Below, piece by piece: positions 42,501 to 53,000 of a stretch of DNA of 64,000 nt. Position numbers and translations under genes: made by a program. Positions within the stretch are counted from its first letter, which is position 1. The number at the start of each line of letters is the position of its first letter. The stretch covers positions 11,556,214 through 11,620,213 of the forward strand of contig NC_090964.1 of the NCBI RefSeq assembly GCF_040807025.1, read 5' to 3'. Under the pieces are notes generated by a model, which saw nothing but the letters and a program-made list of their open reading frames with translations, did not search any database and was not told where the DNA came from. This stretch comes from Struthio camelus. Lineage: Eukaryota; Chordata; Aves; Struthioniformes; Struthionidae.

Positions 42501-44700
42501 CTAGTGATAACGTGTAACTACCACTGCTAGGATCAATAACAGATGAGAAGTATATCTACCACTATAATGCTCTTTTAGGTAATTCTCATCAGTGCACTGC
42601 AAAAGCATATTACTGATACAAATAGCCTGTATAGGATAAATAAACTTCCTCTACTAAAAACTATAAACAGCAAATCAATATCTTTTAATTTTGGTGCCGA
42701 GGATCAGTCAATAGGTCGTGTCCGATTTCATAGTTAAATGAAAGCTAACCCAGAAGTAATCAAACATTTCTGCAAGCTATCAGTTAGTCTACAGATAGCC
42801 ATTTCTAATAACTGCTTAAAGCAAGTTTTTAAACATATTTCTGCCAGAAGAATTTTACTATCGGTTAACAAAATTCTTAACCCATTGAAGTGGCTTCTCC
42901 CCACTCCCACGCCTGACATTGAAGCCATCTTTGTTTGAAAATCTTAAGTATTAGACAAGAGTGAACTATGGATTCTGAGGATCTACTTGTTTTGTAAAAG
43001 ATTTGCGTTAAGAGGAACATTTAACAATCTGCACATAATATTCAAAAATGCATTATCTCATTTAAAACGCTTATTTCAGTCAAATGATATCTGGACAAGT
43101 CTGGAGGGAAGACTCACAAAATTAATTCAGGTGCCAGTGCCAATTTTATAGCAGTGATGCTACTCTTTTACTTTAGCCCAGACATTGTGTGAATATTTAT
43201 GGAACTGTCATACCAACATTCAGTATTTATTAACAAAATACTTAGTGATGCAAGAACAAAACACTGTTTTCTTCCAGGTCTAGAAGCTACCTCGCTCTTT
43301 TGTTTGCTTGTTTTGGATATTACATATCCCCCAAACTTCATCTAACCGCTATATTGATTATGTTTTCTTAGCTCAAGGTCAAACACTATAAAAATCATTC
43401 CGTCATGGAAAAATTCTCTTAAGATCAAGAGCTTTTTGCTCCTACTCATCAATAATGTGCACTTTATATGTACAATTGATTTTTATTTTCTGCTGTATTT
43501 GTCTGACCCACAATGGCCATCTAGATAACTAGAGGCACAAACATCAGTTTGATATATCCTACTAGCTTTCAGGATAATGCAGACTCACTCCCATCATTTT
43601 CTTTCAATAGTGAAGTTAGGATCACAAATAATAAACTGCAATAATGAGAAATTTGGATGACTCACCAACTCAATATTGTCTTTATGAGTGCAAAATCTGG
43701 CAGTAGTGTTTGAAGGCAGATCACAGAATAACATTTAAAGGCAAAGGCACACATTCTTCACCTTTGACTGTTTTCCGTGCTAGTTTATAAAACCCCTTTT
43801 CATTTCTAAGCTGTACTTGCACATTGGTAGGGGCAGATTTGTGTTTTCACTTACAGAAGCATTATTCCAGGACTTATTTTTAATTTTACGTGGCACACAT
43901 TTCCACTTAGACTTCCCTTAAGTCGACAACATTTGAAGTCCCATCCGTGCCACTACAAAACATCTAATCTGATGAGCCTCAGCACATTTAAAGAAAAGGT
44001 TGTTGCTTTTCCTTGAAAGACACAGCTGAACACCTCAATTAGCATGGGTTGTTTTTTGAGCAGGAGAGGATGGGAGATGATAGGGTATGGCGCTTTTGGA
44101 GAGACTGTGGAGGATGAGTTTGCGTGGAACTTGTGCTTGATGAGAAAAGAACACTCTGCTGCTTATGGGGCAGCCGATCGTCTCTGGGTGGTTTGTCCTG
44201 TTGCAGTCCACAGCTTGCAAAGTCAAGTGAGGAGCTGACCTTCCTGTTCTCTGCTTTCTACTCCCCAAGGATTGCCTGTCCAGCACTCTCAGGCTTGACA
44301 TTAGTCTCTCCAGAGACAACAACATAAGTTTCTCAGAGTAAGCAAACTACATTGCAAAGCATAAGGAAAAGCAACTATTGAGAATTCTACACACAAGGGA
44401 AAGAAGCTCACCTTTTTCACCTTGTGCAACTTTTCAGGGGACAGCAAAACCATCTATCATCTCAGCTATTTTAGCACCTACTCTATCCTAAATATCAGAA
44501 GCAGCGGGGGAAAAAAACGCACCCAGTTTAACCTCAGGATCTTTTGTAGCATCTATACCTAGAAAAAAAAAACCACAATGCACAATTTACAGTCCAGTAA
44601 GAGGCCACGCAGGCCACGACCAGGGAACGGGCAAAGGGGAGCACCAAAGTAGAACAGAAGCAGCACAGAATATTGTAACTCAAGGGCTGAATCACAAGTT
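39516..44700. other. AT-rich DNA, probable GJA9 5' intron
   Basis: About 5.2 kb of AT-rich sequence, including a TATAATATAATA run near 41,067-41,093. If GJA9 begins in the CpG island near 45.3 kb, this is its first intron. I looked for rhomboid-like (RHBDL2) exons on the minus strand, expected next to GJA9 from human gene order, and recognised none. No other gene is seen. Confidence 0.5.
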
Positions 44701-44719
44701 TCCTGAACTCCATCGTTCT

Positions 44720-44957
44720 GATTTTGACTATTAAAGTTCCGTGGATGACATGAATGGAGCACTAACAGCGCGGGGGGAAACACGGCCCAACCGCAAGGCT
44801 TTACACCCTGCCCCCACCAGGCGCCCTGCCACGGCGCCCCCACGGCCGCCACGCCCGGAGGGGCCCCGCCGCCCGTCCGCGCCGGGCTGCCACGCGGCCG
44901 CGGCCCTCGCGTGCTCCCGGCGCGGCGCCGCGCGCGTGCGCGCTGCAACCAGCCGGG

Positions 44958-44990
<33 letters not shown>

Positions 44991-45860
44991 CGGTCTCAGC
45001 CCTGCAAGCGCCGCGGGTGCTCCCCGTCTGAAAAATGACCTCCCCGCCTCTCCCTCCCCTTTTCCTCTCCTCCGCTACCTGTCCCTCTGGCCGGCTCTTA
45101 CTCCTCCCTTTCACTGCCACCCCTCTGTGCGGCTCCTGTCCCTCTTTCACCGCTCTCCGTCCCCCTTTTCCTCTCTTCCCGCCCTGAGCAGCCAGGCGGC
45201 GGCGAACCGGGCTGCGGTCCCGGGCTGTGCGCACGCGCGTGCGCGGTTTCCTTACTCGCCTCCCTGACCCCTCCCGCGCACGCGCGGTGTCCCGGAGCTG
45301 CCTCTAGGGCGGGGGCGTGGCCCCCGCGTGCGCAGTGTCCGGGAGCAGCGTGGCGGCGGCGGGTCGGCGCGGCGTTTCCCCTCGGCGGCGGTGGCGGACA
45401 CCGCGGCGCCGGTGAGTCGAGCGCGTCCCTTGGGCGTCGGGACGGCTGCTGCCCGCGGGGGCAGTGCGGGGGTCTGCGGCGCGAGCCGGCCCCGACGTCC
45501 CCCGCACCCCGTCGCATCCGCCGCGGACCGCACGGCGCCTCCGAACCCGGCCCCAGGTCCCCGCACAGCCCCAGAGCAGCCGCAGCCCGTGTCCCAGCAG
45601 CAGCGAGACCGCCCCTGCGTGCTCTGCGCTCTCAGCTAGCGCAGATGCCGTTAGTCTCGGGGGAAACAGGCAGGGGCAGCTGGGCGGCCCCGTGGCCCGC
45701 ACGGCCACAGCGTCGCCGGCTGCCGCCGTGGCAGCCGCTCCGCTCCGCTCCTGCCGGCCGCAGCCGCGCCGGGATCCTGCCGGGCTGGTGCCGCGGGTGC
45801 AGCGCCCCGGGCCCTGTCCCGGGGCCCCGCGCTTCGTCCCAAAGCTCCCGCCAATCTCGT
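44720..45860. promoter_or_regulatory. CpG island with divergent splice donors (block A promoter)
   Basis: About 1.1 kb of CpG-dense DNA. On minus, a strong donor GGCGA|GTAAGG ends a potential first exon at 45,256, which could join the GJA9 acceptor at 39,515. On plus, GCCG|GTGAGTCG ends a potential exon at 45,411. The two face away from each other across about 150 bp, as in a bidirectional promoter. NRF1-like GCGCACGCGCGTGCGC lies near 45,229-45,244. The plus-strand side resembles the island at 55.5-55.75 kb (GGGAGCAGC[A/G]TGGCGGC, then a donor, then GTCCCTT and GGGCGTCGGG). Transcription start points are inferred. Confidence 0.6.
44958..44990. repeat. (GCC)11 trinucleotide repeat
   Basis: Eleven uninterrupted GCC units lie inside the CpG island. 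This is the FMR1-type CGG repeat class and is likely to vary in length. It would be in or near a 5' UTR if minus-strand transcription starts to its right. Confidence 0.95.
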
Positions 45861-45889
45861 GTGTTGTGTGCTTAGTCATCTGCAGCTTG

Positions 45890-48180
45890 GCTTTATGAAT
45901 AACGGATTGGTTTATAAAAGGTGTTCTAGTAAACATCGGCTGTGATCTCTGTCTCTGCCATGGCTCCGTCCCCTTGTGGAGAAAGGGCAGTTTACGGCAT
46001 CTCTTAGTGAAGCATGTTGATGGGTGGTTGCATAGAGGACAAGCAAATTTTTTCTCCTTTTCTTCTGAGCCATTTTCAGAACGCTCTGTATGTGCAGGAC
46101 GACTTCAAATGTGGCTAGTCTGGAAAAATAGTGCTTTGCGCTATGCTTTAAGAAACTATTAAGATAAAATTTCAGGCTACAGAATAGCCTAAAAAATAAA
46201 GGGCTCAGGAAAAGCCAAAGGGCACACTGAAGGGCTATGAGAAGCCCCAACTGTGCTGCAGGAAACAGCAATGGAAATATCTTTCCCTCCTTTAGTGGTA
46301 AAGATTTCCATGTGTGCTGATGCTATGGGAGCAGCGCTACTACAGACCATCAGTGAGGGGAAGAGGAACCAGTAGCATCATGGATGCATCCCCTTTGGGG
46401 CCAGAGCAAAAAATATCCTGCTGCGAAAGGCAGTTTAGGGCTGTTCTGAGCTTTAGCTGCCTTTGAAGTTTTCCTCTTTGATAGTGCAGTTGCAGTCTGA
46501 TCTTCTCACACCCCTCTAATGTAGGTAATTCCAAGGAAATAATAGGTAGCAGAGTCCCATCTACCTTAAGTGGCACAGTGGTCACTGAGATTAACGAGCA
46601 GGAGGTTACTGCACAGGTGTCACAAGAAGTGGCTCTTCTTGCACATGCCTAAATGGCACATTTTTGTGCCAAAAATGTGGACACAAAGTTCCTGCAAGAA
46701 CTTACAGCAACTACTTAGTCTAACTTCCCTGTCACAGCAAGCCCAAATGTCATCATTGGCTGCAAATGGGGGTGGGGGACCATGTTTGTGGTGTGCATGT
46801 TCTTGTTTACCTTGGTGTGTGTGTTAGATTGGCTTTTATAATTGTAACTAACTTCAGGTTTCTTATACTTTTCTGCAGAGTTTTGGTTTTTTGCTTTGCT
46901 TTATGCTTCTGTAGGGCAATGGATTTTACTATGCCTCTACGTGTAAGTGCTAGCTGACAAGGTTATAACATCACAACGGAGACTCTGAGCCAAGACTGAT
47001 AATTCGAGATATGCAGCCTGCCAGAAGGACATCACTTGGGAGGGGCTGCTGTCCTTAAGCTGTAGGTGCTGGTGCGTATGGCTTACTCTGTGGGGCTCAG
47101 AGAGTTTTCTGTGGTTGCAGAAATTTTAGCTTGGCTTTACGCTCTTTGGTAATAGTATTTTTGTGTTTATAAATTGTGTTAATCCTAGGCATTCAGGACA
47201 TCAGGGAATGACTGTACGCTGCCATGAAGAACTACAGGCTACCACCCTCAGACCTTTGCAAGTTATCATGGGGCAAGAACATGAACACCTCAGGAAAGGT
47301 TCTCTGCCTGGTGCCAATTAGGAGCCATGAGCCACAGGAGGGTTGGCGGCATCCTTACCGGATGCGTGAGTAATAACCCGTGATTCGTTGACCAGCAAAG
47401 GAGAGGAGGAGCAGTGACCACTAGCCCAGTCAGTACTGCCTTGCCATTGCTAGCAGGGCTCCAAGGTCTGTGTGAGGCCTCACTTGCCTGTTTGGAGCTT
47501 TATTTTGATCTGTTTGCCTGCAATAACCTGTAATGCCTACGATAAGGATGTTCATGGCTAGATGGCTAACCTGTCACGTAACATGTCTTTGCCTTGCTTC
47601 GCTTGATCTAACTGCTTAATGTAATAACACCAGAATAAAAACTGTTACAGTGTATAAAGGAACCCTAGGATGAGCATCCATCCAAGTTGGGGAACCACAG
47701 TTAAAGCTTTGGAAAAATGCTCTAAAATGAGAATCACTCAATGGTCTTGGTAGGTTGATTCATTTGTAGGATAGTCCTCCGAGGGCCAGCAACTTGAGGA
47801 GCTGCAACTTGAAGAGAAGCAGCTGAACTGATTTTATTGTTTCTGTGATGCTGTTTTGAGGAAGCGTGTAGATACAGGATAGGCCTGGGAGGGATGACAA
47901 ACAAGAAAGGAAACAGCAAGGAGGGTTTGAGAGTGTGGTTAAAAACTGAAGTGCCATGAGAACTGAAGTTGTTAAGTACTGAGAGAACTTGAGGTTAAGC
48001 ATGTGCATATGAAGGTCTGAGAGGGGCTAATGCTCAAGGGATAGTAAAATATCATGATTGAACCCAAGATTCCTCCCCAGTCTGGGCTGACGCGTGTACC
48101 CTTGCTCTTGCAGACACAGACAGTCTGGAACTGTAGGGGTACAGGCAAGCAGGCTGACAAGCGGGCTTTAGGCACGCTGA
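45890..48180 (+). mobile_element. Old retroviral-like fossil, block A
   Basis: This segment pairs with 56,340-59,900 at many points. Examples are TATAAAAGGTGTTCTA, the GGGCTATG[A/G]GAAGCCCCA block, GTAGCATCAT, GCCAAAAATGTGGACAC, the ATGAAGAACTACAGGCTACC block and CAGACACAGACA. The second copy contains a pol RT-RNase H-like stretch, so I read both as relatives of one LTR-type element. This copy is broken, shorter and rearranged relative to the other. The divergence between them suggests considerable age. Clear LTR pairs and target-site duplications are not recognised, so family and exact ends are uncertain. Confidence 0.4.
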
Positions 48181-49083
48181 TGTGGGGAGAGTCCTGTGTG
48201 CTTGGCAGATGAGTGTGGCAAGAGCTGTTCTGGTTCTGGTCTGGGGCAAACACGTACAGAGGGGAAAAGGAGGAGGGTCTGAAAGAATACAGGGAGCAAG
48301 CTCTTTGTCCCCCACAAGGTCCCTGAGGCCGCCTCCTCCCTGGAGGGTCCTCCACAGGGACACCCACACGCAGTACCCAAGGCACTGATGCCCCACTGGA
48401 ATAGGAGCCCTAGTCTGACCTTTGCCTGTAACCGCCTCCCTGCCCCTTGCACTGAGGGTCCTGTGCACACTCCTGAAACCAGCCTCCAACAGCCCCCATA
48501 ACCCTTCAGCAACACTACCAAGAATCCTAAAGCCCCCAGACCTCAAAACCACCCCCAAACCCTGCCCAACAGCACCAGCAACCCTCTCCATCCCTGTCCC
48601 CAGGCCCCCTGTGACCCCACAAATCTATCTGCTTCTGTGGGTCAGCCCTAGCTTCCCAGTGCCTGCAATATTCTTTGGAATTCTTTTGCTGTTTTGCCTC
48701 CAAGTGGAAAGGTGGAAACAGCTGGACTTTACAAAATTATTCTTGTGGTTTTTGAATGAATACTGATTTAGCATCCTTGCCAAGGGGGAAGAGAGGGGAA
48801 TCCCCTGGTAGTGTTTCAGCCTATTGGATGTGTTGCTGTGCATCATTCAGGTTTGTGAACTGAATGTGAGGTAGTTACGCATTCTGTCCGTCTCAGAGGC
48901 TGCTATTTCCAGTTCTCATTTGTGCTCTTTGAAAAAAACTTTTCACCTTTTTATGCGGACATTTGTCTTAACTGTCTTACTGTGATAACTGTGAGTATAA
49001 AACAAAAAATGTGATGTCACTGTGCATAACCTCCATTGTGTGGTGCTTGTTTGTATAGCTATGCTCTCCCATAAGCTCTTGCA
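48181..49083. other. C-rich degenerate tract and unassigned DNA
   Basis: Between about 48,300 and 48,640 the plus strand is C-rich with repeated CCC-A/T words (CCAACAGCCCCCATAACCC type), a degenerate low-complexity tract like that at 60.1-60.9 kb. The remainder to 49,083 shows no gene. Confidence 0.5.
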
Positions 49084-49190
49084 TTTTTTTTTTTAAAGCA
49101 AAGTGAAGGAAACACCTTTATTGAGCAATCAATAGCCCAGTGTTCCAGTCCTACCAAGACAGGAATAGGAGGACTAGCTCCTGAGATTCC
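49084..49190 (-). other. mRNA-like 3' end: acceptor, AATAAA and A-tract
   Basis: On the minus strand a good pyrimidine tract and AG (CTCCATTCTCTAG) end at 49,191. About 70 bp later comes AATAAA (49,122-49,117), and 22 nt after that a run of A (49,094-49,084). This is either the last exon of an unidentified minus-strand transcript or the tail of a retroposed mRNA. The A-run favours a retrocopy and the acceptor favours a real exon. The short open frames in it match nothing I know. Confidence 0.35.
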
Positions 49191-49370
49191 CTAGAGAATG
49201 GAGAAAGAGAAAGAGAATGCTGATGGGAGGATTAGCGCAACCCCAGGGGAGGGTACCAAAGCATCGGGGCGGCCCAAACGGATGGGTTGGGAGGTGCGGG
49301 GAGCTGCCGTCGCTGGAGCCCGCTTTGGGCAACCTCCCTCCCCAACACCGCCGGCTAGCTCATGCGCACG

Positions 49371-50054
49371 GGGGCGCCGTCCTCGCTGCTGCCCTCCGGG
49401 GGGGGGGGGGGGCGGTCTCTAGCCAAAGCCAGCGATTGCGCATGCGCACTGGGAACGACCTGCTAGCTGCTGCCCTCGGGTGGTGACAACCCAGGACGAC
49501 AGCCAATGGCCCCCACGCATGCGCACTGAGGCCGATCGCTCATTGCTGCCCTCGGGTGGTGAGGCACCAGTACTGCAGGCGCTCAGCCCAGGAGGGCGCA
49601 GCAGCACCGCTCTGCTCCCTGCTGCCCTCAGGTGACGACAACGCAGTACTGCAGCACGACGATTAACGCAGGCACAGTGCTACACCGGTGCTCAGTGCTG
49701 CCCTCGAGTGGTGACAGCTCAGTACTGCAGCCAGCCGAGGAACGACTGCGAACTGCTGCGGATCTGTGCAGAGCTGCCTGCCTTCGGGCGATGAAAGTCC
49801 ACCGCTGCAGTAGGACGGCTCACCCCTGCGCAGCGCTGCCGCTCTGCTCCCTGCTGCCATACCCTCATTACAGAGCAGTACTGCAGCCAGGCGGCAACTG
49901 TATGACCACCAGCTCCGACTTGCCCCCTGTAGCCTTCGGAAGATGACAACTCAATATTGCATCCACCGAGGGGGCACTGGGCTACCAAGAGCTACCTGCT
50001 GCCCCCGGGTGTGCAGAACATGATAATACAACTAGCCGGGGGGGGGGGGGGGGA
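49371..50054. repeat. Diverged left edge of the 76-bp array
   Basis: About nine degenerate units resemble the main array. They share GCATGCGCACTG, CTGCTGCCCTCGGGTGGTGACAAC-type blocks and CAGTACTGCAGCC at roughly 76-bp spacing, with many substitutions and small indels. The edge ends in a G-run at 50,039-50,053. G-run 49,400-49,411 is also present. Confidence 0.8.
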
Positions 50055-53000
50055 GCGCATGCGCCGTGATTCCGCCCTGCTCCCTGCTGCCCTCGCGTGT
50101 CGACAACGCAGAAGTGCACCCGGGGAGCGAGCGCATGCGCCGTGATTCCGCCCTGCTCCCTGCTGCCCTCGCCTGTCGACAACGCAGAAGTGCACCCGGG
50201 GAGCGAGCGCATGCGCCGTGATTCCGCCCTGCTCCCTGCTGCCCTCGCGTGTCGACAACGCAGAACTGCAGCCGGGGAGCGAGCGCATGCGCCGTGATTC
50301 CGCCCTGCTCCCTGCTGCCCTCGCCTGTCGACAACGCAGAACTGCAGCCGGGGAGCGAGCGCATGCGCCGTGATTCCGCCCTGCTCCCTGCTGCCCTCGC
50401 GTGTCGACAACGCAGAACTGCACCCGGGGAGCGAGCGCATGCGCCGTGATTCCGCCCTGCTCCCTGCTGCCCTCGCGTGTCGACAACGCAGAACTGCAGC
50501 CGGGGAGCGAGCGCATGCGCCGTGATTCCGCCCTGCTCCCTGCTGCCCTCGCGTGTCGACAACGCAGAACTGCAGCCGGGGAGCGAGCGCATGCGCCGTG
50601 ATTCCGCCCTGCTCCCTGCTGCCCTCGCCTGTCGACAACGCAGAACTGCAGCCGGGGAGCGAGCGCATGCGCCGTGATTCCGCCCTGCTCCCTGCTGCCC
50701 TCGCGTGTCGACAACGCAGAACTGCAGCCGGGGAGCGAGCGCATGCGCCGTGATTCCGCCCTGCTCCCTGCTGCCCTCGCCTGTCGACAACGCAGAACTG
50801 CAGCCGGGGAGCGAGCGCATGCGCCGTGATTCCGCCCTGCTCCCTGCTGCCCTCGCGTGTCGACAACGCAGAACTGCACCCGGGGAGCGAGCGCATGCGC
50901 CGTGATTCCGCCCTGCTCCCTGCTGCCCTCGCGTGTCGACAACGCAGAACTGCAGCCGGGGAGCGAGCGCATGCGCCGTGATTCCGCCCTGCTCCCTGCT
51001 GCCCTCGCCTGTCGACAACGCAGAACTGCAGCCGGGGAGCGAGCGCATGCGCCGTGATTCCGCCCTGCTCCCTGCTGCCCTCGCGTGTCGACAACGCAGA
51101 ACTGCACCCGGGGAGCGAGCGCATGCGCCGTGATTCCGCCCTGCTCCCTGCTGCCCTCGCGTGTCGACAACGCAGAACTGCAGCCGGGGAGCGAGCGCAT
51201 GCGCCGTGATTCCGCCCTGCTCCCTGCTGCCCTCGCCTGTCGACAACGCAGAACTGCAGCCGGGGAGCGAGCGCATGCGCCGTGATTCCGCCCTGCTCCC
51301 TGCTGCCCTCGCCTGTCGACAACGCAGAACTGCAGCCGGGGAGCGAGCGCATGCGCCGTGATTCCGCCCTGCTCCCTGCTGCCCTCGCGTGTCGACAACG
51401 CAGAACTGCAGCCGGGGAGCGAGCGCATGCGCCGTGATTCCGCCCTGCTCCCTGCTGCCCTCGCCTGTCGACAACGCAGAACTGCAGCCGGGGAGCGAGC
51501 GCATGCGCCGTGATTCCGCCCTGCTCCCTGCTGCCCTCGCGTGTCGACAACGCAGAACTGCACCCGGGGAGCGAGCGCATGCGCCGTGATTCCGCCCTGC
51601 TCCCTGCTGCCCTCGCCTGTCGACAACGCAGAACTGCAGCCGGGGAGCGAGCGCATGCGCCGTGATTCCGCCCTGCTCCCTGCTGCCCTCGCCTGTCGAC
51701 AACGCAGAACTGCAGCCGGGGAGCGAGCGCATGCGCCGTGATTCCGCCCTGCTCCCTGCTGCCCTCGCGTGTCGACAACGCAGAACTGCAGCCGGGGAGC
51801 GAGCGCATGCGCCGTGATTCCGCCCTGCTCCCTGCTGCCCTCGCGTGTCGACAACGCAGAACTGCAGTCGGGGAGCGAGCGCATGCGCCGTGATTCCGCC
51901 CTGCTCCCTGCTGCCCTCGCCTGTCGACAACGCAGAACTGCAGCCGGGGAGCGAGCGCATGCGCCGTGATTCCGCCCTGCTCCCTGCTGCCCTCGCGTGT
52001 CGACAACGCAGAAGTGCACCCGGGGAGCGAGCGCATGCGCCGTGATTCCGCCCTGCTCCCTGCTGCCCTCGCCTGTCGACAACGCAGAACTGCAGCCGGG
52101 GAGCGAGCGCATGCGCCGTGATTCCGCCCTGCTCCCTGCTGCCCTCGCGTGTCGACAACGCAGAACTGCACCCGGGGAGCGAGCGCATGCGCCGTGATTC
52201 CGCCCTGCTCCCTGCTGCCCTCGCGTGTCGACAACGCAGAACTGCAGCCGGGGAGCGAGCGCATGCGCCGTGATTCCGCCCTGCTCCCTGCTGCCCTCGC
52301 CTGTCGACAACGCAGAACTGCACCCGGGGAGCGAGCGCATGCGCCGTGATTCCGCCCTGCTCCCTGCTGCCCTCGCGTGTCGACAACGCAGAACTGCAGC
52401 CGGGGAGCGAGCGCATGCGCCGTGATTCCGCCCTGCTCCCTGCTGCCCTCGCGTGTCGACAACGCAGAAGTGCACCCGGGGAGCGAGCGCATGCGCCGTG
52501 ATTCCGCCCTGCTCCCTGCTGCCCTCGCGTGTCGACAACGCAGAACTGCAGCCGGGGAGCGAGCGCATGCGCCGTGATTCCGCCCTGCTCCCTGCTGCCC
52601 TCGCCTGTCGACAACGCAGAACTGCAGCCGGGGAGCGAGCGCATGCGCCGTGATTCCGCCCTGCTCCCTGCTGCCCTCGCCTGTCGACAACGCAGAACTG
52701 CAGCCGGGGAGCGAGCGCATGCGCCGTGATTCCGCCCTGCTCCCTGCTGCCCTCGCCTGTCGACAACGCAGAACTGCAGCCGGGGAGCGAGCGCATGCGC
52801 CGTGATTCCGCCCTGCTCCCTGCTGCCCTCGCCTGTCGACAACGCAGAACTGCACCCGGGGAGCGAGCGCATGCGCCGTGATTCCGCCCTGCTCCCTGCT
52901 GCCCTCGCGTGTCGACAACGCAGAAGTGCACCCGGGGAGCGAGCGCATGCGCCGTGATTCCGCCCTGCTCCCTGCTGCCCTCGCGTGTCGACAACGCAGA

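Noticed and set aside
44731-45936. Several 100-210-codon frames on both strands
   Set aside because: GC-rich CpG-island shadows (Arg, Ala, Pro and Gly runs, including translation of the GCC repeat); no recognisable protein.
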